From: Amycolatopsis sp. MtRt-6
GTDB taxonomy: Bacteria > Actinomycetota > Actinomycetes > Mycobacteriales > Pseudonocardiaceae
Assembly (NCBI RefSeq): GCF_017308975.1
Contig: NZ_JADWPD010000032.1
Span: 82,559-146,558, forward strand
Direction of reading: 5' to 3'
DNA length: 64,000 nt
Under the pieces are notes generated by a model. The model was not told where the DNA came from. It saw only the letters and a list, made by a program, of their open reading frames with translations, and did not search any database. Below, piece after piece: positions 33,657-42,184 of the stretch (position 1 is the stretch's first letter; each line of letters opens with the position of its first letter). The position numbers and the translations under genes are program-made.

Positions 33657-34338
33657 GCTCCAGGACCTGCGCGTCGGCTACCGCCCGCACCACCCGGTGG
33701 TGGACGGCGTGAGCCTCGCCGTCCGGCGCGGCGAGACGCTCGGGCTGCTCGGCGCGTCCGGCTCGGGGAAGTCGACGATCGGGCACGCGATCGTCGGGCT
33801 GGTCCGGCCGTCGGGCGGCCGGATCCTCTTCCGCGGCGAGGACATCGCCGGCACCCGGCGGCGCGAGCTGAGCAGGCACCTGCAGATCGTGTTCCAGGAC
33901 CCGCACGGCTCGCTGAACCCGTCCCGCACGGTCGGCAGCACGCTGGCCGAGCCCCTGCGCGTGGTCGGGCGCCTGTCCCGCCGGGCGGCCGAGCGGCGGG
34001 TCGCCGAGGTGCTGGACCGGGTCGGGCTGTCCCCGGCCGCGGCGACCCGCTACCCCGGCGCGTTCTCCGGCGGGCAGCTGCAGCGGATCGCCATCGCCCG
34101 CGCGCTGGTGCCGGAGCCGGAGCTGGTGGTCTGCGACGAGCCGACCAGCGCGCTCGACCTGTCGGTGCAGGCGCAGGTCCTGAACCTGCTGCTGGACCTG
34201 CAGCAGCAGCTGGGGTTGAGTTATCTGTTCATTTCGCACGACATCGACGTGGTGCGGTTCTTCTGCCACCGGGTGGTGGTGCTGCGCGGTGGCCGGGTCG
34301 CCGAGCAGGTGCCTACCCGAGCGCTTCCAGGACCTTGA
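33643..34338 (+). CDS. DppF-type ABC ATPase, C-terminally truncated
   Basis: 231 residues. Walker A GASGSGKST, signature FSGGQLQR, Walker B ELVVCDEPTSALD and H-loop FISHDIDVV are all present, so ATP hydrolysis is possible. A usual DppF continues for 60-90 residues with the HPYT-containing oligopeptide-transporter domain. Here the sequence stops matching after RVAEQ and ends in VPTRALPGP inside the 3' end of the convergent glycosyltransferase. The truncation is complete at the boundary of two clusters, suggesting a rearrangement junction. Confidence 0.9.
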   Translation: MPLLELQDLRVGYRPHHPVVDGVSLAVRRGETLGLLGASGSGKSTIGHAIVGLVRPSGGRILFRGEDIAGTRRRELSRHLQIVFQDPHGSLNPSRTVGSTLAEPLRVVGRLSRRAAERRVAEVLDRVGLSPAAATRYPGAFSGGQLQRIAIARALVPEPELVVCDEPTSALDLSVQAQVLNLLLDLQQQLGLSYLFISHDIDVVRFFCHRVVVLRGGRVAEQVPTRALPGP

Positions 34339-35584
34339 CCGCGTGCCCGACCCCGTCCTCCGCCCGGATCAGTTCACCCAGCTCCCTCGCCCGGGCGGGG
34401 AGAGTTCCCTCGACGGCCGCGCCGATCGCCCGGGCCAACCCCTCCGCCGTCAGTTCGCGCAACGGCTGGGGCGGCGGGGCCACGCCCAACGCGAACAGCC
34501 GCCGTCCGAAGAACGGCTGGTCGAACATGAACGGGCAGACCACCTGCGGCCGGCCCGCCGCCAGGGCCGCGGCCGTCGTGCCCGCTCCGCCGTGGTGGAC
34601 CACCGCCGCCATCCGGGGGAAGAGCCAGTCGTGCGGGGCCTCCGTCAGGCAGAACACGTTGTGCCCCAAGCCCTCCGGTCGGATGCCGCCCCGGCCCAGC
34701 GCGACGATCGCGCGGACGCCTGTCGCGCGGAGGGCGGCCGCCACCACCTGGCCCGTGCGGGCCGGGTCGCTGCCGACCATGCTGCCGAACCCCAGGTAGA
34801 CCGGCGGCTCCCCGGCCGCGAGGAAACCCGCCAGGTCCGCCGGCGGTGTCCACGGGGCCGGGGGCAGGAAGAAGAACCCGGGCGTGTGCACCGGTTCCGG
34901 GTACCAGGCCCGCGGCGGCAGCACGTGCCTGCTGAACGCCTGCAGCACCGGCGCCCTGCCGCCGTCGGGGCGCCGGAGCGGGTCGTGGGCGTGGCGGCGG
35001 CGCGGCAGGCCGAGCCCCTCGCGGCGGAACCGCGCCGGACTTCCGGTCAGGGCGCGGACGAACGTCCTGGTCGACGCGTACGACGCCCGGTTGAGCGCGG
35101 CCGGCAGCGGATACGGGAACAGCGGGTCGGGAAACGACGGCGTCGGCACCCAGAACGGCTGCAGGCACACCGGGACCGCCGGGACGCCGAGCACCTCGGC
35201 GATCGCGTGGCCGGGGACGTTGACCTGGTGCACGACGAGGTCGACGCCGCCGGCGTCGGCCGTCGCCCTGGCGAGCGCCGCGAGGTCGCCGAACACCCGC
35301 TCCATCGCCACGCGGTTGCGGCGCAGCAGCCGCAGCCCGAGCCGTTTCCCGCGCAGGCCGCGGAAGTTGCGCTCGACCGCCTCCCAGGCCGCCCGGTCGG
35401 CGACGAGCTTGTTCGTCCCGTCGTCGAGCGGGAACACCCGCGCGCAGAACGGCTCGGCGACCGCGGCCGACGACGCCGGCGCGGCCAGCACCACCTCGTG
35501 CCCGGCTCCGGTCAACCCGGCGGCCAGCGCGGCGAACGGCTGGACGTCGCCGCGGCTGCCGTGGGTCAGCAGCAGGACTTTCAC
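34313..35584 (-). CDS. GT1-family glycosyltransferase (UGT / Gtf type)
   Basis: 423 residues from GTG. KVLLLTHGSRGDVQPFAALA is the N-terminal acceptor-domain start of sterol/antibiotic UGTs. VYLGFGSMVGSDPARTGQVV and the donor-binding HHGGAGTTAAALAAGRPQVV are the C-terminal signature of GT1 enzymes such as vancomycin or rhamnolipid glycosyltransferases. It transfers an NDP-sugar to a small hydrophobic acceptor. It lies at the far end of the minus-strand arm, separated from the acyltransferase gene by a tandem-repeat array, and could have its own promoter. Acceptor and sugar are unknown. Confidence 0.92.
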   Translation of the reverse strand: MKVLLLTHGSRGDVQPFAALAAGLTGAGHEVVLAAPASSAAVAEPFCARVFPLDDGTNKLVADRAAWEAVERNFRGLRGKRLGLRLLRRNRVAMERVFGDLAALARATADAGGVDLVVHQVNVPGHAIAEVLGVPAVPVCLQPFWVPTPSFPDPLFPYPLPAALNRASYASTRTFVRALTGSPARFRREGLGLPRRRHAHDPLRRPDGGRAPVLQAFSRHVLPPRAWYPEPVHTPGFFFLPPAPWTPPADLAGFLAAGEPPVYLGFGSMVGSDPARTGQVVAAALRATGVRAIVALGRGGIRPEGLGHNVFCLTEAPHDWLFPRMAAVVHHGGAGTTAAALAAGRPQVVCPFMFDQPFFGRRLFALGVAPPPQPLRELTAEGLARAIGAAVEGTLPARARELGELIRAEDGVGHAVKVLEALG

Positions 35585-35634
35585 GATTCCTCCCTGGTCG
35601 TTGCGCGGCACAAGCGCCCCAACGTGGCCTTGGT

Positions 35635-35754
35635 TGCGTCCAACGCACCGAAGGCCACATTGGGTGCGTCCAACGCACCGAAGGCCACATTGGGTGCGCT
35701 CAACGCACCGAAGGCCACATTGGGTGCGTTCAACGCACCGAAGGCCACATTGGG
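35635..35754. repeat. Four tandem copies of a 30-bp intergenic repeat
   Basis: Units begin TGCGTCCAACGCACCGAAGG and end CCACATTGGG. They are perfectly spaced at 30 bases; copies differ only at the YC/CT/TC position. A diverged partial copy precedes them. Each unit contains a small palindrome (TGCGTT-c-AACGCA in copy 4), so RNA or DNA of this block can form several hairpins. As 30 is a multiple of three, both strands give a repeating peptide-like frame, which is not evidence of coding. It lies between two minus-strand genes. I recall similar repeats in Amycolatopsis intergenic regions. Confidence 0.85.
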
Positions 35755-35773
35755 GCGCATGGCGACCGCCGTG

Positions 35774-36970
35774 CTAAGCCGAAGCGCCGATGATCAGCAG
35801 CTGCTCGTGGAGCTCCCGGACGATCCGGTCGACGTCGCCGCGGGTGAAGAAGCGGTCGGTGAAGATGTGCAGCACCGTCAGCCGGTCGCGGTAGGTCGAG
35901 ACGTAGTAGCCGGGGAAGAACGTGTCGCCGACGGTGTTGAGGATGTGCAGCTCGGTGAACTCCAGCCCGGACGGTGCCGGGAACTCCGCCACCACGCCGA
36001 GGTTGCTGATCAGCGCGTAGGACAGGTTGCGGCCCAGGGTGTCCTCCATCGGCTCCGCTCCCCGGACGCCTTCGGGGCCGGCGAGGACCTCGTCCATCCG
36101 GGCCTTCACCTCGCGGCCCACGAGGACCGGGCTCAGCCGCGGCGACACGCCGGTCTCGGCCACGTAGGACATCATGAAGTTGGTCGTCTCCAGCTCGCCC
36201 ACCGGCGGGTCGACCCGGCGCCGGAAGTCCACCGGCGACACGCAGTACATCGGCACGGCCTCCCGGCCGCCCGCCAGCACGCGCTGGGCGAGCAGGATCG
36301 CGCCGGCGACCAGGCCGTGCACCGTCGTCTCGTACCGGCGCGCCGCCCGCTTGAGCCACTGCGTCTCCTCCACCGAAAGCCGCAGGTAGCCGCTGAGCAG
36401 GCCCGCCGCCGGAGCCGTCGGCTCGGGCGGGACCGCGGAGTGGAACAGCCGCCGGTCGTACGGGATCAGGCCCAGCCGCTCGTGGAAGAGCGCCGCCGGC
36501 GGCGCGGGCAGCGCCGTTTCCGGCTCGCTCACCGGCTCGTCCCCCGACGCGAACGCCGTGAACACCCGCAGCAGCTCCCGGAAGGTGCCGAGCCACGCGT
36601 TCGCGTCGGTGATCGAGTGGTCGGTACGCAGGGCGACGTACCCGTGCCCGTCCCCCTGGACGAGCACGAGATCGGCGACCCCGGCCGTGGCGTCCCACGG
36701 CAGCGCGGTGATCCGCGCGAGCGCGTCCGGGCCGTCCGCCAGGACGATCACGTCCGGCTGGTGCTCGGGGTCCACCGCCAGCACGGCCTCCGGCGAGGTC
36801 CCGCGGATCCGGCCCCGCAGCGCCGGGTGCACGAAGCACAGGTGCCGGAACGCGCGGGTCAGGACGCCGGCGTCCAGCTCGCCCTCGTACTCCGCGGCCA
36901 TGATCACCACCCGGTCGAGGTGGGCCAGCTCCAGGTAGTTCAGCGGACGTTCGAGCCCGGTCAGGTCCAT
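35774..36970 (-). CDS. Condensation-domain acyltransferase (PapA/WES-like)
   Basis: 398 residues. The condensation-domain fold is recognisable from RPLNYLELAHLD, FRHLCFVHPALRGRI and the catalytic HxxxD with His118 and Asp122 in RTDHSITDANAW. The second Gly of the classic HHxxxDG is Ala here, as in some PapA-type enzymes. The C-terminal part reads ALISNLGVV and FTELHILNTVGDTFFPGYYV. Such stand-alone enzymes move an acyl group from CoA or a carrier protein to a hydroxyl or amine. The start overlaps the CocE stop by ten bases, so it belongs to the KAS III operon. Confidence 0.82.
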   Translation of the reverse strand: MDLTGLERPLNYLELAHLDRVVIMAAEYEGELDAGVLTRAFRHLCFVHPALRGRIRGTSPEAVLAVDPEHQPDVIVLADGPDALARITALPWDATAGVADLVLVQGDGHGYVALRTDHSITDANAWLGTFRELLRVFTAFASGDEPVSEPETALPAPPAALFHERLGLIPYDRRLFHSAVPPEPTAPAAGLLSGYLRLSVEETQWLKRAARRYETTVHGLVAGAILLAQRVLAGGREAVPMYCVSPVDFRRRVDPPVGELETTNFMMSYVAETGVSPRLSPVLVGREVKARMDEVLAGPEGVRGAEPMEDTLGRNLSYALISNLGVVAEFPAPSGLEFTELHILNTVGDTFFPGYYVSTYRDRLTVLHIFTDRFFTRGDVDRIVRELHEQLLIIGASA

Positions 36971-38946
36971 TTCCACTCCCGCGTGAAGAACTGCGTGCCG
37001 TTGACGAGCACCTCGGCCGTGACGGCGGCGTCCGCCGAACCCATGTCGATGCCGGCCCGGACGACGACCCGGTCGCCGTCCGGTGTTTCGGCGGTCTTCT
37101 CCCCCGTCGCCGTCATCCGCGTGCCCGCCGGGTGGTGCTCGGGCACGCCGAGGTCCACCTGCGTGGTCATCGCGAGGAAGTCCCGGTCGTGGCCGGGAAC
37201 CCGGATCCGGTCCCGCTTCTCCACGGTCAGCCGGACCGCCGGGCGGAGGTGGTCGCGGGCGATCTCCCAGCGGTCGTGGCCGGGGCCGGCCGGACCGCGC
37301 CGGGCCGGCGCCGGGACCACCACGTCGGTGAGCGCGTCGGAGTCGGCGGCGGGCAGGCTCAGCGTCGTGGCCTGGTGGCCCTCGTACTCTTCGGCGGCAA
37401 GGCCGACGTAGTCGCCGGGTCCGCGGATCACGCGGACGCCCAGCAGCCCCGGCTCGCCGGCGGGCCACAGCCGGGGGATGTCGGATTCGGCCACGACCAG
37501 CCGCACGCGGTGGCCCGTGGCGACCTGGTAGCACGTCGGGTCCAGCTGCACCAGCACGACGTCTTCGCGCCGGGCCAGGTTCACCGTGCCGGACGCGATG
37601 AGCAGCGAGCGGTCCTGTTCGTCGACGTCGGTCACCTTGAGCACGCACCGGGTCGCGGTGGTGCCGGGACCGAGCAGCAGCCGCACGGCCGGGCGGCCGG
37701 CGATCAGCAGCGGCTCCGGCAGCGGCGCGCTGGTGAACGCGAGCGTCCGGGCGTCGTCGTCGTGCTGGTCCAGCGGGTAGCCGAACCGGTCGGTCGGGTG
37801 CTTGGTGAGGCCGCTCAGCGCGCCCACGGTCGGGTCGCCCCGGCCGGTGACCGTGGCGGCCGCCGAGGGACGGCCGCCCGGCGCGGACCGGTAGAGGTGC
37901 CCCGAGCGGGACGCGACGAAGACGTGGTCGGCCTTCTTCTCCGGCGGCCACTGCGCGGCCCGCACCCACCGGGACCCCGTGCCCTGGACGAAGAACGTCG
38001 CGGTCCGTTCGCGGGTGCCCGCCCGCGGTGCCCGGCCGTGCAGCCACCGGTCCCACCACGCGCAGGCGAGCACGGCCGACGGGAACGGCTCGACCGCGGC
38101 CACGTCGGGGAACGTGTGCAGCCACGGCCCGGCGATCAGCTGCTTGGGCGCCCGGATCTGCTGGTACGCGGCGATCATCCCGTCGCAGAACAGGTCACGC
38201 CAGCCCGCGACGCACAACGACGGCACGGTGATCCGCCGCGCGTCGATCCGGCGCTCCGCCCACACCTCGTGCCCCGGCGGGTGCTCCCACGCGTCGGCGA
38301 ACCACGGCTCGAACTTCTCCAGCCGTTCCTTCCACACGCTTTCGTAGTTCTCGCGGTCGCCGTCGCGCAGCGGGGGCAGCAGCGCGCAGAAGATGTGGTA
38401 GAGGCTCAGGTGCCCGAACATCCCGATCCCGCCGCGCAACCCGGCCGGGTGCACCAGGTCGCGTTCGACGTCGGTCCAGCCCATCACCGGGAAGATCGCC
38501 TTCAGCGCGGGCGGGCGCTCAGCCGCGACGGCGAGCGTCGTCATCCCGCCGTGGGACAGGCCCCACATCCCGACGCGGCCGGTGCACCACGGCTGCGCGG
38601 CGGCCCACTCGACCACCGACACGCCGTCGGCGACCTCGCCCGGGCTCAGCAGCGGCCGCGGCGTTCCCTCGGACGTCCCGATGCCGAAGCAGTCCACGTA
38701 GAGCACCGCGTAGCCGCGTTCGGCGAAGTACCGCAGGTAGCGGCTCGCCGCGATGCCGCCGAGGCCGTCCTTGCGTCCGGTGTGGAGGGTCACCAGCACC
38801 GGCACGCGGTGGGCCGTCTTCGGCAGGTAGAGGTCGGCGCCGAGGGTGAGCCCCGGCTCGCTGGACGGGATCCGGACGTCGCCGCGGAACTCGACGTCGT
38901 GGCGCGGCGGGCGCGAGCGCGGCACCCGCGCCGGGGGCCGGTTCAC
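36961..38946 (-). CDS. CocE/NonD-family serine hydrolase 2
   Basis: 661 residues, starting at a GTG that shares GTGA with the KAS III stop. The hydrolase core shows ERGYAVLYVDCFGIGTSEGT and nucleophile Ser131 in MWGLSHGG, then ITVPSLCVAGWRDLFCDGMI and GPWLHTFPDV. A C-terminal jelly-roll follows (EPLLIAGRPAVRLLLGPGTT). It shares many blocks with the hydrolase at 26044 (CVAGWRDLF, GPWxH, RPxLIAGRP), so the two are paralogues in facing operons. Within a biosynthetic-looking operon it may act as acyltransferase, thioesterase or deprotecting esterase. No signal peptide is visible. Confidence 0.9.
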   Translation of the reverse strand: MNRPPARVPRSRPPRHDVEFRGDVRIPSSEPGLTLGADLYLPKTAHRVPVLVTLHTGRKDGLGGIAASRYLRYFAERGYAVLYVDCFGIGTSEGTPRPLLSPGEVADGVSVVEWAAAQPWCTGRVGMWGLSHGGMTTLAVAAERPPALKAIFPVMGWTDVERDLVHPAGLRGGIGMFGHLSLYHIFCALLPPLRDGDRENYESVWKERLEKFEPWFADAWEHPPGHEVWAERRIDARRITVPSLCVAGWRDLFCDGMIAAYQQIRAPKQLIAGPWLHTFPDVAAVEPFPSAVLACAWWDRWLHGRAPRAGTRERTATFFVQGTGSRWVRAAQWPPEKKADHVFVASRSGHLYRSAPGGRPSAAATVTGRGDPTVGALSGLTKHPTDRFGYPLDQHDDDARTLAFTSAPLPEPLLIAGRPAVRLLLGPGTTATRCVLKVTDVDEQDRSLLIASGTVNLARREDVVLVQLDPTCYQVATGHRVRLVVAESDIPRLWPAGEPGLLGVRVIRGPGDYVGLAAEEYEGHQATTLSLPAADSDALTDVVVPAPARRGPAGPGHDRWEIARDHLRPAVRLTVEKRDRIRVPGHDRDFLAMTTQVDLGVPEHHPAGTRMTATGEKTAETPDGDRVVVRAGIDMGSADAAVTAEVLVNGTQFFTREWKWT

Positions 38947-39953
38947 CGGGCCTCCGCGGGCTTGCGCGGCCGGGTCCACCGCAGGGTGGCCCCGCCCCAG
39001 CTCATGCCGCCGCCGAAGGCCACGAGCAGGACGACGTCGTCGTCGAACAGCCGCCCGGAGCGGACGGCGTCGTCGAGGGTGATCGGGACCGAGGCCGCGC
39101 CGGTGTTGCCGTAGCGCTCGACGGTCAGGTGCATCTGCTCCGGCCGCAGGTCGAGGGTGCCGGCGAGCTCCTCCAGCATCCGGCCGTTCGCCTGGTGCGG
39201 CACGATGAGGTCGATCTCCGACACCTCGAGCTCCGCCGCCTTCGCGACGTCGACGACGAGGTCGGGCAGCACCCGGGCGGCGAGGTCGCGGACCTGCCTG
39301 CCGCGCATGGCGAAGTAGTGCTCGCCCGCGGCGAGCGTCGCCGCGCTCGCCGGGCGGCGGCTGCCGCCCCCGGGCACGGTCACGAAGTCGGCTGTCCGCC
39401 CGTCCGAGCCCAGCGCGCTCGAAAGCAGCCCGCGGCCGCCGCCGCGCTTGCCGAGCACGACGGCACCCGCCCCGTCGCCGAAGAGCACGCAGGTGCGCCG
39501 GTCCTCGTAGTTCAGGATGCGCGAGTACGTGTCCGCGCCGATGACGAGGGCGTTGCGCGGCAAGGGATCCGCTTCGAGCAGCGCGTGCGCGGTGACCAGG
39601 GCGTAGACGAACCCGCTGCACACCGAGTCGACGTCGAAGGCCGCCGCGCGCATCGCGCCGAGGTTGGCCTGGACCGCGCAGGCGGTGGCCGGGATCGGCT
39701 GGTCGGGCGTCGAGGTGGCGACGATCAGCAGGTCGATGTCGGTGGCGGCGAGGTTCGCCGCGCGCAAGGCGTGTTCGGCGGCCCGGGTGGCCAGGTCGGA
39801 CGTCGCCTCGTCCGGCGCCGCGACCCGGCGTTCGGCGATACGGGTCTTGTCGAAGATCCACTGTTCGCCGAGGCCGAGCCGGCGGCCGAGTTCGGCGCTG
39901 GTGAGGACGGTCTCCGGCAGGTAGGAACCGGTCCCGAGGATGGCGGTGTTCAT
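38943..39953 (-). CDS. 3-oxoacyl-ACP synthase III-like enzyme (FabH / CerJ-type)
   Basis: 336 residues with the complete catalytic triad Cys112 (DVDSVCSGFVYAL), His253 (VPHQAN) and Asn283 (YGNTGAAS). DKTRIAERRVAAPDEATSDL is the FabH substrate-entrance region. In fatty-acid synthesis this family condenses acyl-CoA with malonyl-ACP. In secondary metabolism close relatives start polyketides or, as CerJ-like enzymes, acylate sugars. No acyl-carrier protein or FabD is next to it, which favours an acyl-transfer or starter role over housekeeping. It is translationally coupled to the CocE gene. Confidence 0.93.
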   Translation of the reverse strand: MNTAILGTGSYLPETVLTSAELGRRLGLGEQWIFDKTRIAERRVAAPDEATSDLATRAAEHALRAANLAATDIDLLIVATSTPDQPIPATACAVQANLGAMRAAAFDVDSVCSGFVYALVTAHALLEADPLPRNALVIGADTYSRILNYEDRRTCVLFGDGAGAVVLGKRGGGRGLLSSALGSDGRTADFVTVPGGGSRRPASAATLAAGEHYFAMRGRQVRDLAARVLPDLVVDVAKAAELEVSEIDLIVPHQANGRMLEELAGTLDLRPEQMHLTVERYGNTGAASVPITLDDAVRSGRLFDDDVVLLVAFGGGMSWGGATLRWTRPRKPAEAR

Positions 39954-39965
39954 GGGCGCCCTTCT

Positions 39966-40196
39966 CTATTCCGCGAATTTCGTCCGGTCGCACCAGACGA
40001 AGACGGCGCCGTCTTCCGGTACTCCGCTGAGGCTTTCCAAGGGGATGAAGTGCTCGTAGCCCGCCATGTACGGGATCTTCAACCGGTCCGCGGCCAGCGC
40101 GGCGCGGCGGACGAGCACGGTTTCGGGCATGCCGTCGGGTGCTCCTTTCAAGGTCACTTCCACGGTCGGCTCGGCAGAGCCCATGGCCGGTTTCAC
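39966..40196 (-). CDS. DUF5988 family small protein
   Basis: 76 residues. Family landmarks are TVEVTLKGAPDGMPETVLVR, LKIPYMAGYEHFIP and the terminal FVWCDRTKFAE. DUF5988 proteins are small, soluble and commonly found within actinomycete biosynthetic gene clusters, without assigned function. The gene lies 12 bases upstream of the KAS III start and 7 bases after the exporter permease stop, so it belongs to the same operon. Confidence 0.82.
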   Translation of the reverse strand: MKPAMGSAEPTVEVTLKGAPDGMPETVLVRRAALAADRLKIPYMAGYEHFIPLESLSGVPEDGAVFVWCDRTKFAE

Positions 40197-40203
40197 CTCT
40201 CCG

Positions 40204-40983
40204 TCATCCGACGCGCCGGTGGTAGGCGCGGATCGCCAGGGGGAAGAACACGAGCAGCACGCCGGCGGACCAGGCCAGCGCGCCGGTGAGCGGGCCCGCG
40301 ACCGGACCGCCGCCCAGCAGGCCCCGCACGACGTCGGCGAGCAGGCTGACCGGGTTGACGCCGGACCAGGCCCGCAGCCAGCCCGGCATGGTCGCGGCGG
40401 GCACGAAGACGTTGCTCGCGAACACCAGCGGCATGAACAGCGCGACGGCCGTGCCCTGCACCGCGTCGCGGTCGCGCAGCACCATGCCGAGGAACACGGT
40501 GATCCAGCAGAAGCACAGCCCGGCGGTCACCAGGATCGCCGCCGCGGCCAGGACTTCGAGCGGTCCGGTCCGCACGCGGTAGCCGAGGGCGGTGCCCGCC
40601 GCGAGCAGCACGGCGATCGCCACGACGTAGCGCACCGCGCCGGCCAGCACCACCCCGGTCAGCGGCGCCGAGCGGGCGATCGGCATGCTGCGGAACCGGT
40701 CGAACACACCGCTGCCCGCGTCGCTGTTCAGCCCGACCCCGGCCGACAGGGTGGCCATCAGCACGCTCGGCACCATCAGCCCCGGCACCAGATCCTGCAG
40801 GTACGCGTCCGGGCTGCCGGCGATCGCGCCGCCGAACAGGTAGCCGAACATGACCAGGAACAGCAGCGGCTGCACGGTCACGTCGACCAGGTGCTCGGGG
40901 TTGCGGCGGATCTTGCGCACGCCCCGGCCGGCCAGGATCAGCCCGTGCCGCACGGCTTCCGCGGGTGCGACCCGGCCGCTCAT
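40204..40983 (-). CDS. DrrB-type ABC exporter permease
   Basis: 259 residues with six helices. KIRRNPEHLVDVTVQPLLFL and VMFGYLFGGAI are diagnostic of daunorubicin-resistance-type permeases, as are GVFDRFRSMPIARSAPL and the late NPVSLLADVVRGLLGG. It exports a hydrophobic product with the adjacent ATPase. An alternative GTG at 41073, overlapping the ATPase stop, would add 30 residues of Arg/Gly-rich sequence; the ATG form is the better fit to the family. Confidence 0.92.
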   Translation of the reverse strand: MSGRVAPAEAVRHGLILAGRGVRKIRRNPEHLVDVTVQPLLFLVMFGYLFGGAIAGSPDAYLQDLVPGLMVPSVLMATLSAGVGLNSDAGSGVFDRFRSMPIARSAPLTGVVLAGAVRYVVAIAVLLAAGTALGYRVRTGPLEVLAAAAILVTAGLCFCWITVFLGMVLRDRDAVQGTAVALFMPLVFASNVFVPAATMPGWLRAWSGVNPVSLLADVVRGLLGGGPVAGPLTGALAWSAGVLLVFFPLAIRAYHRRVG

Positions 40984-41062
40984 CGGGAACTCCGCCCCGG
41001 GCCGGGGGAAACCCGCGGCCCGCCCGCACGCCGCGACCGTCCGGCGGCCGCCACCCACCCGG

Positions 41063-42037
41063 TCATCCCGCACTCCCTTCGCGCGCCGCCGGGACTTCCG
41101 GCGCGGCCGGCTTTCCGGTCAGCGCCAGGAACACCTCGTCCAGGCTCGGCAGCCGCAAGCCCAGCTCGGCCACCGCCAGCCCGGCCTGGTCCAGCTTCCG
41201 GACCACAGTGGACAGCACCATCGGGTCGGCCGCCGGGGCCGTGAGCAGCCCGGTGCCCGGGTCGCGGGCCGGCGTGGTGCCCGTCACCCGGCCCAGGACG
41301 CGGGCGGTCGCGTCCATGTCCTGGCTCAACGCCGGCCGGACCTGCACCGTGCGGCCGCCGACCCGGCGCTTGAGCTCGCCGGGGGTGCCGTCGGCCACGA
41401 CCCGCCCGGCGTCGAACACCGTGACGCGGTCGGCGAGCCGGTCGGCCTCCTCCAGGTACTGCGTGGTGAGCAGGACGGTGACGCCGTCGGCCACCAGCTC
41501 CCGCACCACCTGCCACAGTTCCCGCCGCACGTGCGGGTCCAGCCCGGTGGTCGGCTCGTCGAGGCACAGCACCCGCGGCCCGCCGACCAGGCTGGCGGCC
41601 AGGTCGAGCCGGCGGCGCAGGCCGCCGGAATACGTCGACGCGGGCCGGGCGGCGGCCGGCCCGAGCTCGAAGCGCTCGAGCAGGTCCGCCGCCCGGTCCC
41701 GCGCCGCGGGGCGGGACAGTCCCAGCAGGCGGCCGAACAGCACCAGGTTTTCCGTGCCCGTCAGGTCCCCGTCGACGGACGCGTACTGGCCGGTGAGCCC
41801 GAGCAGCGCGCGCACCCGCGCCGGTTCGCGCGTCACGTCGAGCCCGCCGACCCGGACCAGGCCCTCGTCCGGCCGCAGGAGCGTGGCCAGCACCCGGACC
41901 ATGGTCGTCTTCCCGGCGCCGTTCGGCCCGAGCACGCCGACCACCGTGCCCGCCTCGACGGCGAACCCGACCCGGTCGAGCGCGGTGGTCCGCCCGAACC
42001 GTTTGACCAGGTTCTCCACCCGGATCATCGGCGGCAC
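41063..42037 (-). CDS. DrrA-type ABC exporter ATPase
   Basis: 324 residues if the GTG five bases after AAGGAGG is used; an ATG three codons in is the alternative. It shows Walker A GPNGAGKTT, signature SGGLRRRLDLAASLVGGPRV, Walker B VLCLDEPTTGLD and H-loop TTQYLEEADRL, with a DrrA C-terminal domain ending LDEVFLALTGKPA. It is the first gene of the operon running to the acyltransferase (and perhaps the glycosyltransferase). The operon promoter must lie between here and the AraC terminator at 42185-42227. Confidence 0.93.
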   Translation of the reverse strand: MPPMIRVENLVKRFGRTTALDRVGFAVEAGTVVGVLGPNGAGKTTMVRVLATLLRPDEGLVRVGGLDVTREPARVRALLGLTGQYASVDGDLTGTENLVLFGRLLGLSRPAARDRAADLLERFELGPAAARPASTYSGGLRRRLDLAASLVGGPRVLCLDEPTTGLDPHVRRELWQVVRELVADGVTVLLTTQYLEEADRLADRVTVFDAGRVVADGTPGELKRRVGGRTVQVRPALSQDMDATARVLGRVTGTTPARDPGTGLLTAPAADPMVLSTVVRKLDQAGLAVAELGLRLPSLDEVFLALTGKPAAPEVPAAREGSAG

Positions 42038-42184
42038 TTTTCCCTCCTTCGGACTGTGCTCATTTCCGGCTGGGAGAGAATCCCTCCGGTTCCCGCCCGC
42101 AACCCATGATTCCGCGACCGGCACGCCGGCCGACATCCGAAAAGCGAACAATTGTCCCCCGCCGGCGGACGCGGGTGCGGGCAC

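Noticed and set aside
35635..35754. CRISPR array
   Set aside because: Units are directly adjacent with no spacers and no cas genes are nearby, so it is a simple tandem repeat.
34289..37411. A 1040-codon plus-strand open frame including a 10-residue peptide repeat
   Set aside because: It is antisense to the glycosyltransferase and acyltransferase. The repeat peptide is the translation of the 30-bp intergenic array and not evidence for a protein.
36961..39993. A single 1010-residue protein joining the CocE hydrolase to upstream sequence
   Set aside because: The extra N-terminal part is the shifted frame of the KAS III gene. A GTG at 38946 overlapping the KAS III stop is a better start.
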